In this document: positions 10,507-20,536 of the stretch, piece by piece
Layout: every line of letters starts with the position of its first letter
Numbering within the stretch: the first letter of the stretch is position 1
Source: Stomorhina lunata
Taxonomy: Eukaryota; Arthropoda; Insecta; Diptera; Rhiniidae
Assembly: GCA_933228675.1 (NCBI GenBank)
Contig: OW121741.1
Span: forward strand, 54,851,186-54,915,185
Direction of reading: 5' to 3'
Length of the DNA stretch: 64,000 nt
Translations under genes and position numbers: made by a program
Notes under the pieces: generated by a model
What the model saw: only the letters and a program-made list of their open reading frames with translations
Told to the model about the DNA's origin: nothing
Database searches by the model: none

Positions 10507-12049
10507 CCAACTAGGGAGAAAGGTCGTAGCCTACGCCGATGACTTAGTATTGCTTGTATCTGGCAAGTTCCCAGATACAATAAGTTTTATTATGCAATCG
10601 GCTCTGGGAGAACTTTCCTCCTGGGCCAGTAATAAAGGACTGGGGATTAACCCCGACAAGACGGAGTTGGTCCTCTTCACCAGAAGGTATAAGGTTGAAA
10701 GTTTTAAACTTCCTGTGCTGAATGGTGTAGAGTTGAGATTGTCGCAGGAAGCCAAATTTCTAGGGATTATCTTGGACAGTAAGTTATCTTGGAAGAGAAA
10801 CACACAGGAAAGGATGAAAAAAGGGCTAAACGCATACTACTTCTGCAGGAATTCCGTGGGTAAAAAATGGGGCTTAAGACCGATAGTTGTGTATTGGATT
10901 TACAAAACAATTGTAAGGTCTGTTTTAACATATGGTTGTGCAGTATGGTGGGAAGCAGTTAGCAAAGGTTCTTTTCTTGCTTATCTCAACAAGGTACAAC
11001 GTTGTGGCAGTATTGGTATAACCGGTGCCCTTAAATGCACACCTCAGGCAGCCCTAGACATCATGCTGTCATTATACCCTCTTGACATCTTCATAAAGGG
11101 GATGGCTATGAGAAGTCTAGTAAGGCTGTACGAATCGGGTATGCTTAGGTATAGGCATGTGGGACACTCCAGTATCCTGAGCTTAACAGGCTCCTTGGGC
11201 TTGGAGTTAGGTCTACCATGATCTGACTATTTAGTCAAGGAGCTACTGTTCAGCTCAGCACCAGAGATCGTAATCCCCGAAAGATCCGACTGGAATGGGC
11301 AAACAGTACTTTTTCAAGGCTTTTTGATCTTCACGGATGGATCTAAAATGGATTGCGGGACTGGTTCTGGAGTTTTCCTGTGGGATCAAAATATTAGGAA
11401 ATCCTTTAGACTCGCGGATGAGTGCGGTGTCTTCCAGGCAGAGATTTTTGCCATTTGGAAGGCTACAGAGCTCATTCAGGGTCTTATAGCTGTTAACAGT
11501 GAGGTGACAATTTATGTCGATAGCCAGGCCGCGCTTAAGGCGTTGCGGGGTTATAGGGTTACCTCCAAATTAGTCAAAAAATGTAGGATAGCTCTTCACG
11601 AGCTATCACTTTGCTATAGGATTAGATTGTGCTGGGTTCCGGGTCATTGTGACATCGTTGGCAACGAAGTTGCGGACGAAGTTGCCAGACAAGGCTCAAG
11701 TCTAGACTTAAGCCAAATAGTATTGGATTTGGCTCCGCCTATCTGTCACTTTTATCTAGGCATTAAGTCCTGGACTAGCCAGGAAACCACAAGGCTGTGG
11801 GGTAACATGGTTACGTGTAGGACATCTAGAGCTATATGGCCAAAACTGGACAGTAATGGTACAAAGCTTCTATTAAGTCTAAATAGGTCAAGCTTAGGAA
11901 GATGTATAGGGTTCCTTACGGGACATTGGGCTTTAAATTCGAGGCTACATAGGTGGGATAGCAGCATTTCTGCAGACTATGTCTACATGAGGATTCGTCC
12001 GAGTCGGTGGAACACATTCTCTGTCACTGTCCAAGGCTGCAAAACCTAA
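10505..12049 (+). pseudogene. ORF2 C-terminal part: RT catalytic box, thumb and RNase H
   Basis: After the deletion the frame reads FDQLGRKVVAYADDLVLLV, which holds the two catalytic Asp of RT, then GLGINPDKTELVLFT, KFLGIILDSKLSWKRN and VLTYGCAVWWEAV (thumb). A single TGA at 11219-11221 (likely from CGA, giving LPRSDYLVKELL) interrupts an otherwise continuous frame. RNase H follows: IFTDGSKMDCGTGSGVFLW (Asp), FQAEIFAIWKATEL (Glu), YVDSQAALKAL (Asp), WVPGHCDIVGNEVADEVAR (His and Asp). All four acidic residues and the His are present. The track ends at 12049 after a late frameshift, and the genuine C-terminus lies in another frame. Confidence 0.8.
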
Positions 12050-12156
12050 GACTTAAACTTCTAGGCAGCAGATTCCTTGCTGACCTACAGGATCTACAAC
12101 AGTGTAGGTTAATTGATATTGTAGGGTTCATCACGGGTCTCAACTGGCCTAGATAG
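11971..12156 (+). pseudogene. ORF2 extreme C-terminus: CCHC zinc finger, out of frame
   Basis: In the next frame, CRLCLHEDSSESVEHILCHC gives C-x2-C-x12-H-x4-C, the zinc finger found after RNase H in I/LOA-type ORF2 proteins. It continues PRLQNLRLKLLGSRF to a TAG at 12154-12156. The frameshift from the RNase H frame is between about 11950 and 11971. Too short to be noticed as an ORF, but homologous in position and pattern. Confidence 0.7.
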
Positions 12157-12318
12157 GGTAGTCTTCTCTTCAACTCTCTACTACCTTTCTCTTTCCCTAT
12201 CTTCATTCTTTCTTTCTTCATTCTTTCTCCCTCTCTGTTAAAGGATCACAATGGACCCCTGGGGTCTCCGAGTGTAGGTGTCTTTGACACCTCCTTTATT
12301 ACCTAACCTAACCTAACC
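12157..12318 (+). other. 3' UTR and (CCTAA)n tail of the LOA-like element
   Basis: A pyrimidine-rich stretch (CTTTCTCTTTCCC, TTCTTTCTTTC) is followed by a small hairpin-forming GGTGTCTTTGACACC and then CCTAACCTAACCTAACC. The tail consists of pentamers, as in many non-LTR elements whose 3' ends are short tandem repeats rather than poly(A). Confidence 0.75.
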
Positions 12319-12327
12319 GATTAATTA
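12316..12327. repeat. Target site duplication, right copy (LOA-like element)
   Basis: ACCGATTAATTA, identical to 6758-6769. To the right the CR1-like 3' UTR resumes. Confidence 0.85.
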
Positions 12328-12420
12328 TATGGCTCCCCAGCCAAAAAATATATATTAATAATTAATTAAAATAGCAATGATAACTAAGTCCATTAAAAAG
12401 CAGAGATCAATCTACAAGCT

Positions 12421-13182
12421 TTACAAATTCGAAAGATGTTCAAGTAATTTATTACTATAAATATGAACCGAAAGAGAAAAGTTTTTTAAGTTTATCGGTA
12501 ATTGGTTATACGATCTAGCTGCACGAATTAAAAAAGATTTTTCAAAAACATGGCAAGATATTTTAGGAATAATAATTTGGGGATTTCTAACGGATCGCGA
12601 AAAAACAAATTTATTAACAAGGTTCGTTGGACAGCAGTTTTTGAACATTTTATAAAAAAGAATTAAATTTCTTAATTCAATGAAATGTTCAAAAGAGCAG
12701 CCAAGAAACTGAAAAATATAAGGGGATATGTGGTCACGAAACTTAATATTGAAAGCAAAGCGAATTATCAAATGAAAAATCCGTTTTAGTTTCAGCATAT
12801 TGCAAGCATTGGTACAAGTAATGGCTTCAAGTCCATATAAAACAAGAGGCATTAGTAAGGATTGAGCCAATTGTTTTCTTATATGAAGTGGATAATATAA
12901 ATTTGATGAATATAGTCTACGCAAAATCCCAAAAACTTTCCCATGCAAACTATGAAGATGTATGTTGAATGATAGTTGACTATCAATCATAATACCTAAC
13001 ATCAAAAAATTGTCAGTGAATTCAATATTAACTCCATCCAATTTTATGTCAAAATCAAAAACGAAACGGGATGATTTACTAAACCCGATAGCTTTTGTTT
13101 TAGAAGTATTTAATCTAAATGAGTTAAAGAAAGTCCACTGTAAAATGCGATTCAAACTGAAATTAATATTACTTTGTAACAC
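12421..13182 (-). pseudogene. ORF2 C-terminal part: RT thumb of the CR1-like element
   Basis: 253 residues read from the minus strand: QSNINFSLNRILQWTFFNSF, LNTSKTKAIGFSK, FTDNFLMLGIMIDSQLSFN, LAQSLLMPLVLYGLEAIT and KRIFHLIIRFAFN. This is the standard region after the catalytic YxDD box, ending in a rather variable C-terminus (SYNQLPINLKNFSL). Just upstream in another frame (13190-13250) lies FIYAGDVFLLF, the catalytic box, with Gly replacing the first Asp of YADD. The stop is followed by the 3' UTR. Confidence 0.75.
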
Positions 13183-13258
13183 ATCGATGAAATCACGGTC
13201 GCTTTAAAATAATAAAAATACATCGCCAGCATAGATAAAACTCTGCAAATGTTTGATC

Positions 13259-14031
13259 CTAAAACTGATCCTTGGGGTACACTAAAACTGATCCTTGGGG
13301 TACACCAGCCCCAAGAGATCTAATGGTAGAATTCAACCCATTTGCAGAAACAAATTGTGATCTTCCATTCAAATAAGACCAAACTAGCTTACAGGCCGGT
13401 AAAGAGAAATTAAATTCATTTCTAAGTTTAACAATCATTGTATGATGATCTACAGAATTAAAGGCTTTTGAAATATCTAAAGAAATTAAAACACTCAGCT
13501 CATTTTTGTTTAAGCATTCCCTAATACTGTCAGTTACATTGAGAATTAATGAGGTTGTATTATGTTTGGAACGAAAAGCATATTGGGATTCGTATAGAAA
13601 AGGTAAAATACTATCTGAAAGCAGCATCTTTAAAAGATTTTCTACAATTTTAGACATAGCAGGAAGAATTGAAATGGGCCTAAGGTCTTCAGGTCCATAA
13701 ACCACCTTTGATTTTGGAATAGCAACCACACGCGCTTTCTTCCAGGCTGCGGGAAAAACTGATGTTGTTAGAATATTATTTATAAATAAAAGAAAATATC
13801 TATTTAGGTACGGATAAACAAGTTTTACAAATTTAATAGGTATTTTATCCACACCAAGAGCATTTGACTTAACCATATTCAAGGCCTGAAAAACCTTAGA
13901 TTCAGTTACACAACGGAACGAGAAACCTAAATGAGAATCAACAAATTCACTAAAATCAAAAGTGTTATTATTACCATTATTGCTACTATCAGCAAAAAAG
14001 TCATTTATTGAATCTACACTATGATCAAAGT
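13259..14031 (-). pseudogene. ORF2 middle part: RT palm of the CR1-like element
   Basis: The minus-strand frame is open from 14031 to 13259 (first in-frame ATG at 13882). It reads FDHSVDSINDFFADSS, SNALGVDKIPIKFVK, WKKARVVAIPKSK, EDLRPISILPAMSKIVENLL, ESQYAFRSKHNTTSLIL, SVLISLDISKAFNSVDHHTM (first catalytic Asp) and LGAGVPQGSVL. After GSVL a 23-bp direct duplication (13261 and 13284) and a deletion end the frame, and the usual residues between PQGSVLGP and the YADD box are mostly missing. Confidence 0.75.
13261..13306 (-). repeat. 23-bp tandem duplication in the CR1-like RT
   Basis: AAACTGATCCTTGGGGTACA occurs at 13261 and again at 13284. It encodes the GVPQGSVL motif on the minus strand, so the motif is partly repeated out of frame. 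Confidence 0.9.
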
Positions 14032-14765
14032 TTCCACATATTCGAAGAGTTTACTCCAGCAAATAAGTTTGAGTAATATTTACTTGTTTCCCTTCGAATA
14101 ACCCTTTTTAACCGATTACGATACTTACAAAATACTCTCCTATTATAAACTGATGGTTCAGAAGTAAATGCAGAAAAAGCTAGGTCTCTTAAAATACGTG
14201 CAGTTTTAACTTCCTTCGTCTTCATCCAAATATCAGAATCATGTTTAATTTCCTTTCTTTTTAAAGGCAAAAATGAAAAAAGTTGCTCTAAAACATTACT
14301 TATTATCGAACATTGTTCATCTACATCGCAAAAACTAAATCCAGATAAATCAAATTCATCCAAAAACCTTAATAGATCATTCCAATTAATTGAATTGTAA
14401 TCGTAATACTCAATATACTCAACATTTCGTTCAATGTCAATAGAAAAAGATGATATTAGTAATGCATGCTGTGAAAAAGAGGGACATTGGACTTGGTCAG
14501 AAAAATTAAGAATTGAATGATTGCTTAACAACCAATAATCAATTAGAGAGGTAGATCCATGAGCAATATCAAAATGTGTTGGCCTATTATTATGAGAAAT
14601 AAACAAATTGTTTCTAATACACATATTGCGAATATTATTAGATTTATTTGCATCAAATAAATTGTAATTAAAATCACCTACTAAAATAATTTTGGAATAA
14701 TTTAAAAACAGCTGATGGTGCTTATCTTCAAAAGTAGTAATAACCATGAGGAAGGTAAATAACCC
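14025..14765 (-). pseudogene. ORF2 endonuclease C-terminal part and linker (CR1-like)
   Basis: Minus strand: FEDKHHQLFLNYSKIILVGDFNYNLFD contains the GDFN active-site Asp/Asn, then THFDIAHGSTSLIDYWLLSN (late Asp), then CPSFSQHALLISSFSID, where the usual SDH is SQH. A linker with basic stretches (CKYRNRLKRVIRRETSKYYSN) leads to a stop at 14025. The frame continues upstream to about 14828, but between 14765 and 14828 the homologous frame is the next one, so a frameshift lies near 14750-14765. Confidence 0.7.
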
Positions 14766-15110
14766 CACATAAAACTTTCGAGCTTCCAAAACCAATTTCA
14801 ACAAAGAGTGATTCACAGACACCAGCATCAGATACTTTGAAAACCAACCGATGCTTAATACTGTTTAACACATAGAACCCAACGCCGAAACCCCTACAAC
14901 CCATACGATAGTTTCTATAAAATTTATAACCTGGAATATTGACCGAGCAGTTAGAAATATGGGGTTTTAGCTATGTTTCTGAAATAGCAAAGACATCAAG
15001 TTTTGACTCATTCAAAATACATTTTAATTCATCAAGTTTTGAAAAACCTGCAGAGGGTCTTATACTCTGACAGTTAAGATGTGCCACCTTAAGCTGATGG
15101 CTATAAGGTT
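14750..15110 (-). pseudogene. ORF2 endonuclease N-terminal part (CR1-like), with nonsense codon
   Basis: Minus strand: LKVAHLNCQSIRPS (Asn site), FSKLDELKCILNESKLDVF, AISET (catalytic Glu) followed by TAG at 14971-14973 where relatives have Trp, then NIPGYKFYRNYRMGCRGFG and DAGVCESLFVEIGFGSSK. Three partial copies of this region exist in the window: this one, 22968-23275 and 38052-38355. The nonsense codon is in all of them, so it predates the duplication. Confidence 0.7.
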
Positions 15111-15173
15111 GCAACACATTCTTAATGAAAAAAACCGCTTCCTAATGGACCAAAATTGTTATTATGTAGTAAG

Positions 15174-16083
15174 TTATCCTTCAAACTCAGAGAATAATAT
15201 TTTACATTCAAAATAATTCTTTAACACCTTTGAACCATTGGCGTAACTTAAGCAAAATTTAGGCTTATCAGCATTAAATATTTTGAATTTAGTTATTATT
15301 TTCTTCTTCAGAAGCTTTTTGCAAATAAAGTTCATTTCAGATGCCATAGGCGAGAAATGGTCATTAAGATAAACTCTGGAATTAATGTCACTATTAACTA
15401 TATCAGCTATCTTTAATGAACGATCCCTATTATAGGCAGACATCAACCGGTCTCTAGTTCGCACATTAGAAAATCTTACTAAACTTGATTTACTGTTATT
15501 CATGTAACAAACATGATGAATATCAGAAGTATTAATATTAATGTCATAAAATTTGCATAGTGCAATTATAGTCTTTTCGAGATCAGTAATGTTAGGCAGA
15601 AGACCAAATACAACGACATCAGCTCTATTCATTCTATGATATAGGGTGTTTTTCGTAATTTCAAGTTTTTTTACTTTGTTTTCAACACTGCTATCCAAGC
15701 GTTTTACTTCCTTAACACAACTGGCAATATCGTTATCAACTTTGGCAAACCTTGACACAAATTCTTCACGAATATCTCCATTCAACATGTCAATCTTTTT
15801 ATTAAGATCATCTCGATAAGTAGACATTTCATTGGATAATGTGTCTAACTTTAATCCAAGGAGACGAATCCCTTCACCAACATTCACTTCAGGCTGTGAG
15901 CTATTTTTGCAAAACTCCCATTTGTATGAAACTGCACTCTGCTTAGCCAATAAAGTACAAAACTGCTCGGAGATACCAACACATTGTATGTGAAACCAAA
16001 GTAAACAGGCTTCACACTGGATACTGCCTCCTTTTCCAATATCTTTATTACATTTTGGACATAAAGATTTTTTTTCCAGTCAT
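15174..16083 (-). CDS. ORF1 protein of the CR1-like element (PHD finger, coiled coil, FP-like C-terminus)
   Basis: The frame is open from about 16084 to the TAA at 15174-15176, without an ATG in frame at the start. An ATG at 16081-16083 is out of frame by one because of an A8 tract (TGGAAAAAAAATC on the minus strand); seven A would join ATG and ORF. The N-terminus reads SLCPKCNKD, SIQCEACLLWFHIQCVGIS and YKWEFCKN, a C4HC3 PHD-type finger. A heptad-like helical region follows (GLKLDTLSNEMSTYRDDLNK to SSVENKVKKLEI), then an RNA-binding-like half (MNRADVVVFGLLP) and an FP/L1-ORF1-like C-terminus (VYLNDHFSPMASEMNFICKK). The expected role is RNA binding in the retrotransposon RNP. It is the least damaged of three copies, the others having frameshifts. 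Confidence 0.7.
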
Positions 16084-16269
16084 TTTAACAAAAAAAAAAA
16101 AAAAAGCAGCAAAATAACAATCAGCAGCAATAAGCCCAAAATTGATGAAAATAATTTAAATTTTCAACAAATTTAAATAAAATATCAGTGTATTTAAACA
16201 AATGCAAAAATTCAAACAATTTAATCGACTGCAAACTATTTAATTTAATTAATTTTTATGAAAAAAAAA
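16084..16269. other. Presumed 5' UTR and boundary of the CR1-like element
   Basis: A-rich sequence with CAGCAGCAATAAGC and many AAATTT/TTTAAT runs, ending in a nine-A run followed by TGATCAGCTTC. No reading frame. The exact 5' end and target duplication of the CR1-like element were not found. Confidence 0.4.
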
Positions 16270-17771
16270 TGATCAGCTTCAGAAAAAATACTCATATTGT
16301 TACCAGACTATAATTGATTTTTTTGCAATTTCTCAGGTGCTTATGAACCGATTTTAATGAAATTTAATAGTGTGTATTAAGGGAGTACGTCCTAAAACCT
16401 GATATATAATTTATTTCGGTATATTTCCGAGGAGCTTCATAAACCTGATTTCTGCAGACGGATACACTTTATACTCGTATATCTTATATCAGTGGTCTGA
16501 CTTCCGAAGATTGTCAAGGAAGTATATTTATATATTTATATTTATGTATGATGGGCCTGTATAATTCCATACCAGATTTTAGGAAATCTTCCAACTCAGC
16601 ACCCTATAGAACTTGATATATATCAAAACCCTACAAACGATAAAAATTTCCTAAAATGCGATATAAAATTAAAAATATATTTTTTCAAAAAATATAGTTT
16701 TCGGCAATTTGCAGAACAGTGCATCTGGTGTTTTAGTAATATCTAAAATACCAGACAAAGTCATGATATATAATTTCATGTCAGTATTTCCTCCAGGAGC
16801 TCCACAAACTGCATATTATATAAATTTGTGGTCTAACATTCGAACATTGAGAAACCATTACATCACATTACATTTTTAGAATTTACTTTAAATACATCTC
16901 AGTACTGTTTTGATACAACTCATAACAATAGAGATATCGCCAAGAGACCAGAATCAAGATAACATTTTTTAATAAAATACGATAGAACTTTTGTGACTTT
17001 TTGTATTGAATTGTTGTATATCGAATGAGGATTATCTTTTTAGGATTTACACAGAAAATAATTTACTCAAATTGACAGCCTTAAATTTTTTAAAAATTTA
17101 TTTTGCACATATTTACATCTAAACCTAATAAACTCTGAAATGGTTCAATAAAAGATAACTTTTACATATTGTGCATTAAGAACCCATCAAAATCGGTCTA
17201 CATACCACTGACTTTCTAATATAATCTGATATATGCACATTAAAAATGCATGTATGAAATATAGTTTAGATACTAAGGCCAGAATAATACTTCTTTAATG
17301 TTATCGTTTACGTATTTTTCTTAATAATTCTAAATTATAACTACTTTTCCGATATAGGTATTTTATGTTAATAACCATAAGCTTTCCTAGTATAGGTCTG
17401 ATATCCATTTTAAAGTTTTATACCTAACTAATTTCATTTTAAGACTTGTATAGATTGACGAAACAATCACTCCCAAATATTATTGCCAAAGGTTAGATCT
17501 AAATCCTTCCGCTTAGAGTTTAAGATAACTAACCAAGACTTTTTTATAACCATCATACGTAATTAATGAATTCAATCATACATATTTTCCAAATATTATT
17601 GAAAATGGACTCAACGGTTTACTAAGTTCAGATAAAAGTGCATATTTATGAACTTTTTAGACATTGAAGTCTTACTATTTTTGAGTTCACGAATCACTAA
17701 CTATGTATATGGAATATATGTATGTATAGATATTTAAACCGCAATATAAACCAAGGTAATTACAAAATTAA
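16270..17771 (+). mobile_element. mini-me-like sequence, continuation after the CR1-like insertion
   Basis: Modules such as 'tttctcaggtgcttatgaaccgattttaatgaaat', 'cctgatatataatttatttcgg' and 'aggagcttcataaacctgatttctgcagac' match the body of the mini-me-like elements at 3.7-5.7 kb. No protein-coding region. The same stretch recurs as part of the segmental duplication at 24270-25933 and 39355-41031. The copy at 25570 lacks a 20-bp segment that this one has at about 17395. Confidence 0.55.
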
Positions 17772-17957
17772 TTTACACGGCATTTACACATGCAAGTGCA
17801 AGCTCAATACATTTATATTTTTTTACTAACACAATCACACTTCTGCAAGTTGTAGGCTCACTGGCAAGCGATTTTGATTGCCAGTGATTTTTTTACTTGC
17901 ATGTCAGAAGAATACGTATACACAACTTGTAACAAGTCACCTACGTGTGTAAACGTA
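17772..17957 (+). repeat. Dispersed TTTACAC repeat, copy 2
   Basis: Starts TTTACACGGCATTTACACATG and ends GTGTGTAAACGTACT, with a GGCAAGCGATTTTGATTGCC palindrome in the middle. It is the reverse complement of 2229-2398. Confidence 0.65.
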
Positions 17958-18871
17958 CTGTTATACCGATGCATAGCGATATAGTGTACACATCGGTCTG
18001 AAAAATATCAAAACATATCTACACTTAAAAAGCTGCGTTAATTGATTGATGATTGATTGACTGATCAGCGAATCCATATGGGTTAATTCCAAACACAATG
18101 CTTTTTTTTCGTCTCAAGATTTTTATTTCTTTCATGTAAAAGAAAATAAAAAAACAAAAACGGCAAGTAAGCTCTAAAATAATTAGCAACAAACAAAAGT
18201 AGTTGTTATTATTGTAAAACTTTCTGCTAAATTGTGCAAATGGTGCTTTACCTGTATATCATGCCTATTACATACAAATATACCTGTCTCCACACATGTT
18301 ATTCATTAAGCAACATGGAAAAAGAGTTGAAAACAATAGAACAATAATAAAAAATGCAACTGTTTTTCAATGATTGTATTTATTTTTATTGCTTTTGCCT
18401 GGTTTTACCTGAAAAATGTTATCAATGTCATTTTGACGTTCTAATTTTACTTTGTCTCTCCGTTTTTTCCGTAATGTCACATTTTTTAATTAAGTCATAA
18501 TCATTACTTGAGCTGTTTCGTTTGCTTTATGTGCATCGCCATTAAAAAGTGATTAAGATAAAAAATAAAATAATAAAATCAATTATTTGGTGTTTTCAAG
18601 TGAATTTATAATCGCACGATGGTAAGTACAGCTAAAAATTTCCGTACTGTCACACAGTTATTTAATAAAAAATCGTAAAAAATAAAATAAATAAAAATGT
18701 ATATTAATATATTACGAAGTTTTGATCACTTTTTCTTGTTTTTATTTTCCGTGAAATAACTTTTTAGAAAAAAAAAACCAAAAAAAAATATCACAAATTT
18801 CTTTACTGTTACTTTTAAGTAAAAAGTCACGTTTTTTGGTAAGTGAAAATAAAATTTAACAAATTTTCTTC
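17958..18871 (+). other. Head module with first-exon-like segment, copy 1
   Basis: Contains an imperfect stem (CCGATG ... CATCGG at 17966-17996), a TTGATTGA-type short repeat, and ATATGGGTTAATTCCAAA (18076-18093), which is inverted in the tail module. A pyrimidine-rich TCTCTCCGTTTTTTCCG (near 18455) is followed about 150 bp later by ATG at 18619-18621 directly joined to GTAAGT. That arrangement is typical of a short first coding exon ending after the start codon, as in many ribosomal-protein genes. No second exon is found. Other copies: 19668-20536, 26119-27034, 41218-42131. Confidence 0.4.
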
Positions 18872-19303
18872 TTGGAAATTTTTCTTATTTTTATAGGAAA
18901 TTTTTCAAAAATTTCCTATTTTTATAGCAAAAAAATTTCCTATTTTTATAGGAAATTTTTCAAAAATTTCCTATTTTTACAGGAAATTTTTCAAAAATTT
19001 CCTATTTTTATAGGAAATTTTTCAAAAATTTCCTATTTTTATGGGAAATTTTTCAAAACTTTCCTATTTTTATAGTATACTTTTCAAAAATTTACTATTT
19101 TTATAGAAAATTTTTCAAAAATTTCCTATTTTTATGGAATTTTTTCAAAAATTTCCTATTTTTATAGAAAATTTTTAAAAAGTTTCCTATTTTTATAGGA
19201 AATTTTTCAAAAATTTCCTATTTTTATAGGAAATTTTTCAAAAATTTCCTATTTTTATAGGAAATTTTTCAAAAATTTCCTATTTTTATAGGAAATTTCC
19301 AAA
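18872..19303 (+). repeat. Type 1 satellite array A1 (31-bp palindromic unit)
   Basis: About 14 units of 31 bp. Each has the arm AGGAAATTTTT, a central C, the exact reverse complement of the arm, and the linker ATTTTTAT. The first units are the most diverged (one with an ATAGCAAAAAAATTTCC change), as in arrays A2, A3 and A7. The array stops abruptly inside a unit at 19297-19303, where sequence identical to 17588 onward begins, marking a tandem duplication. Confidence 0.95.
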
Positions 19304-20536
19304 TATTATTGAAAATGGACTCAACGGTTTACTAAGTTCAGATAAAAGTGCATATTTATGAACTTTTTAGACATTGAAGTCTTACTATTTTTGAGTTCAC
19401 GAATCACTAACTATGTATATGGAATATATGTATGTATAGATATTTAAACCGCAATATAAACCAAGGTAATTACAAAATTAATTTACACGGCATTTACACA
19501 TGCAAGTGCAAGCTCAATACATTTATATTTTTTTACTAACACAATCACACTTCTGCAAGTTGTAGGCTCACTGGCAAGCGATTTTGATTGCCAGTGATTT
19601 TTTTACTTGCATGTCAGAAGAATACGTATACACAACTTGTAACAAGTCACCTACGTGTGTAAACGTACTGTTATACCGATGCATAGCGATATAGTGTACA
19701 CATCGGTCTGAAAAATATCAAAACATATCTACACTTAAAAAGCTGCGTTAATTGATTGATGATTGATTGACTGATCAGCGAATCCATATGGGTTAATTCC
19801 AAACACAATGCTTTTTTTTCGTCTCAAGATTTTTATTTCTTTCATGTAAAAGAAAATAAAAAAACAAAAACGGCAAGTAAGCTCTAAAATAATTAGCAAC
19901 AAACAAAAGTAGTTGTTATTATTGTAAAACTTTCTGCTAAATTGTGCAAATGGTGCTTTACCTGAATATCATGCCTATTACATACAAATATACCTGTCTC
20001 CACACATGTTATTCATTAAGCAACATGGAAAAAGAGTTGAAAACAATAGAACAATAATAAAAAATGCAACTGTTTTTCAATGATTGTATTTATTTTTATT
20101 GCGTTCTAATTTTACTTTGTCTCTCCGTTTTTTCCGTAATGTCACATTTTTTAATTAAGTCATAATCATTACTTGAGCTGTTTCGTTTGCTTTATGTGCA
20201 TCGCCATTAAAAAGTGATTAAGATAAAAAATAAAATAATAAAATCAATTATTTGGTGTTTTCAAGTGAATTTATAATCGCACGATGGTAAGTACAGCTAA
20301 AAATTTCCGTACTGTCACACAGTTATTTAATAAAAAATCGTAAAAAATAAAATAAATAAAAATGTATATTAATATATTACGAAGTTTTGATCACTTTTTC
20401 TTGTTTTTATTTTCCGTGAAATAACTTTTTAGAAAAAAAAAACCAAAAAAAAATATCACAAATTTCTTTACTGTTACTTTTAAGTAAAAAGTCACGTTTT
20501 TTGGTAAGTGAAAATAAAATTTAACAAATTTTCTTC
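19297..20536 (+). repeat. Tandem duplicate of 17588-18871
   Basis: Begins CCAAATATTATTGAAAATGG as at 17591 and repeats the segment containing the TTTACAC repeat (19482-19667) and the head module with ATG-GTAAGT (ATG 20284-20286). It lacks about 46 bp present in copy 1 near 18400 (the stretch around CTTTTGCCTGGTTTTACC). Otherwise nearly identical, so the duplication is recent. Confidence 0.9.

Larger units (their letters stand above)
6770..12318 (+). mobile_element. LOA-like non-LTR retrotransposon, nested in the CR1-like element
   Basis: A 5.5-kb element with ORF1, then ORF2 carrying an apurinic-type endonuclease, reverse transcriptase, RNase H and a C-terminal CCHC finger, then a short 3' UTR ending in CCTAACCTAACCTAACC. 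Exact target duplications flank it. RNase H plus C-terminal CCHC and the LNLHHCEAA endonuclease start point to the I/LOA group; the LOA clade is my best match from memory of the family. The 5' end starts inside a repeat region that is already open reading frame, so it may be 5' truncated. All ORFs are broken: an ORF1 frameshift, a 115-bp duplication, an RT deletion, one nonsense codon and a late frameshift. Confidence 0.8.
12328..16083 (-). mobile_element. CR1-like non-LTR retrotransposon with PHD-finger ORF1
   Basis: Minus-strand element: ORF1 (15174-16083), endonuclease and RT (12421-15110) and a 3' UTR split by the LOA-like insertion (the remainder is at 6591-6757). The endonuclease start (HLNCQSI, FAISET), the RT and the ORF1 with a PHD finger fit CR1-like elements, for which PHD-bearing ORF1 proteins are known. 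It has no RNase H. ORF2 is inactivated by at least one nonsense codon, two or three frameshifts, a 23-bp duplication and an RT deletion. The element interrupts a mini-me-like repeat whose halves lie at 5868-6590 and from about 16270. The 5' boundary, between 16083 and 16270, is not resolved. Confidence 0.75.

Noticed and set aside
12301..12318. An internal telomere remnant (CCTAA)n
   Set aside because: Only three and a half pentamers, exactly at the 3' end of the LOA-like element beside its target duplication, so it is the element's tail.
18872..19075. Open frames of FLFL/IGNFSKISYFY type in the type 1 arrays (also at 20537, 27035, 42132 and in type 2 arrays, for example 30594, 46195, 57768)
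   Set aside because: They are translations of 31- or 29-bp satellites that lack stops in some frames. There is no start context and no homology, and the same peptide appears wherever the array does.
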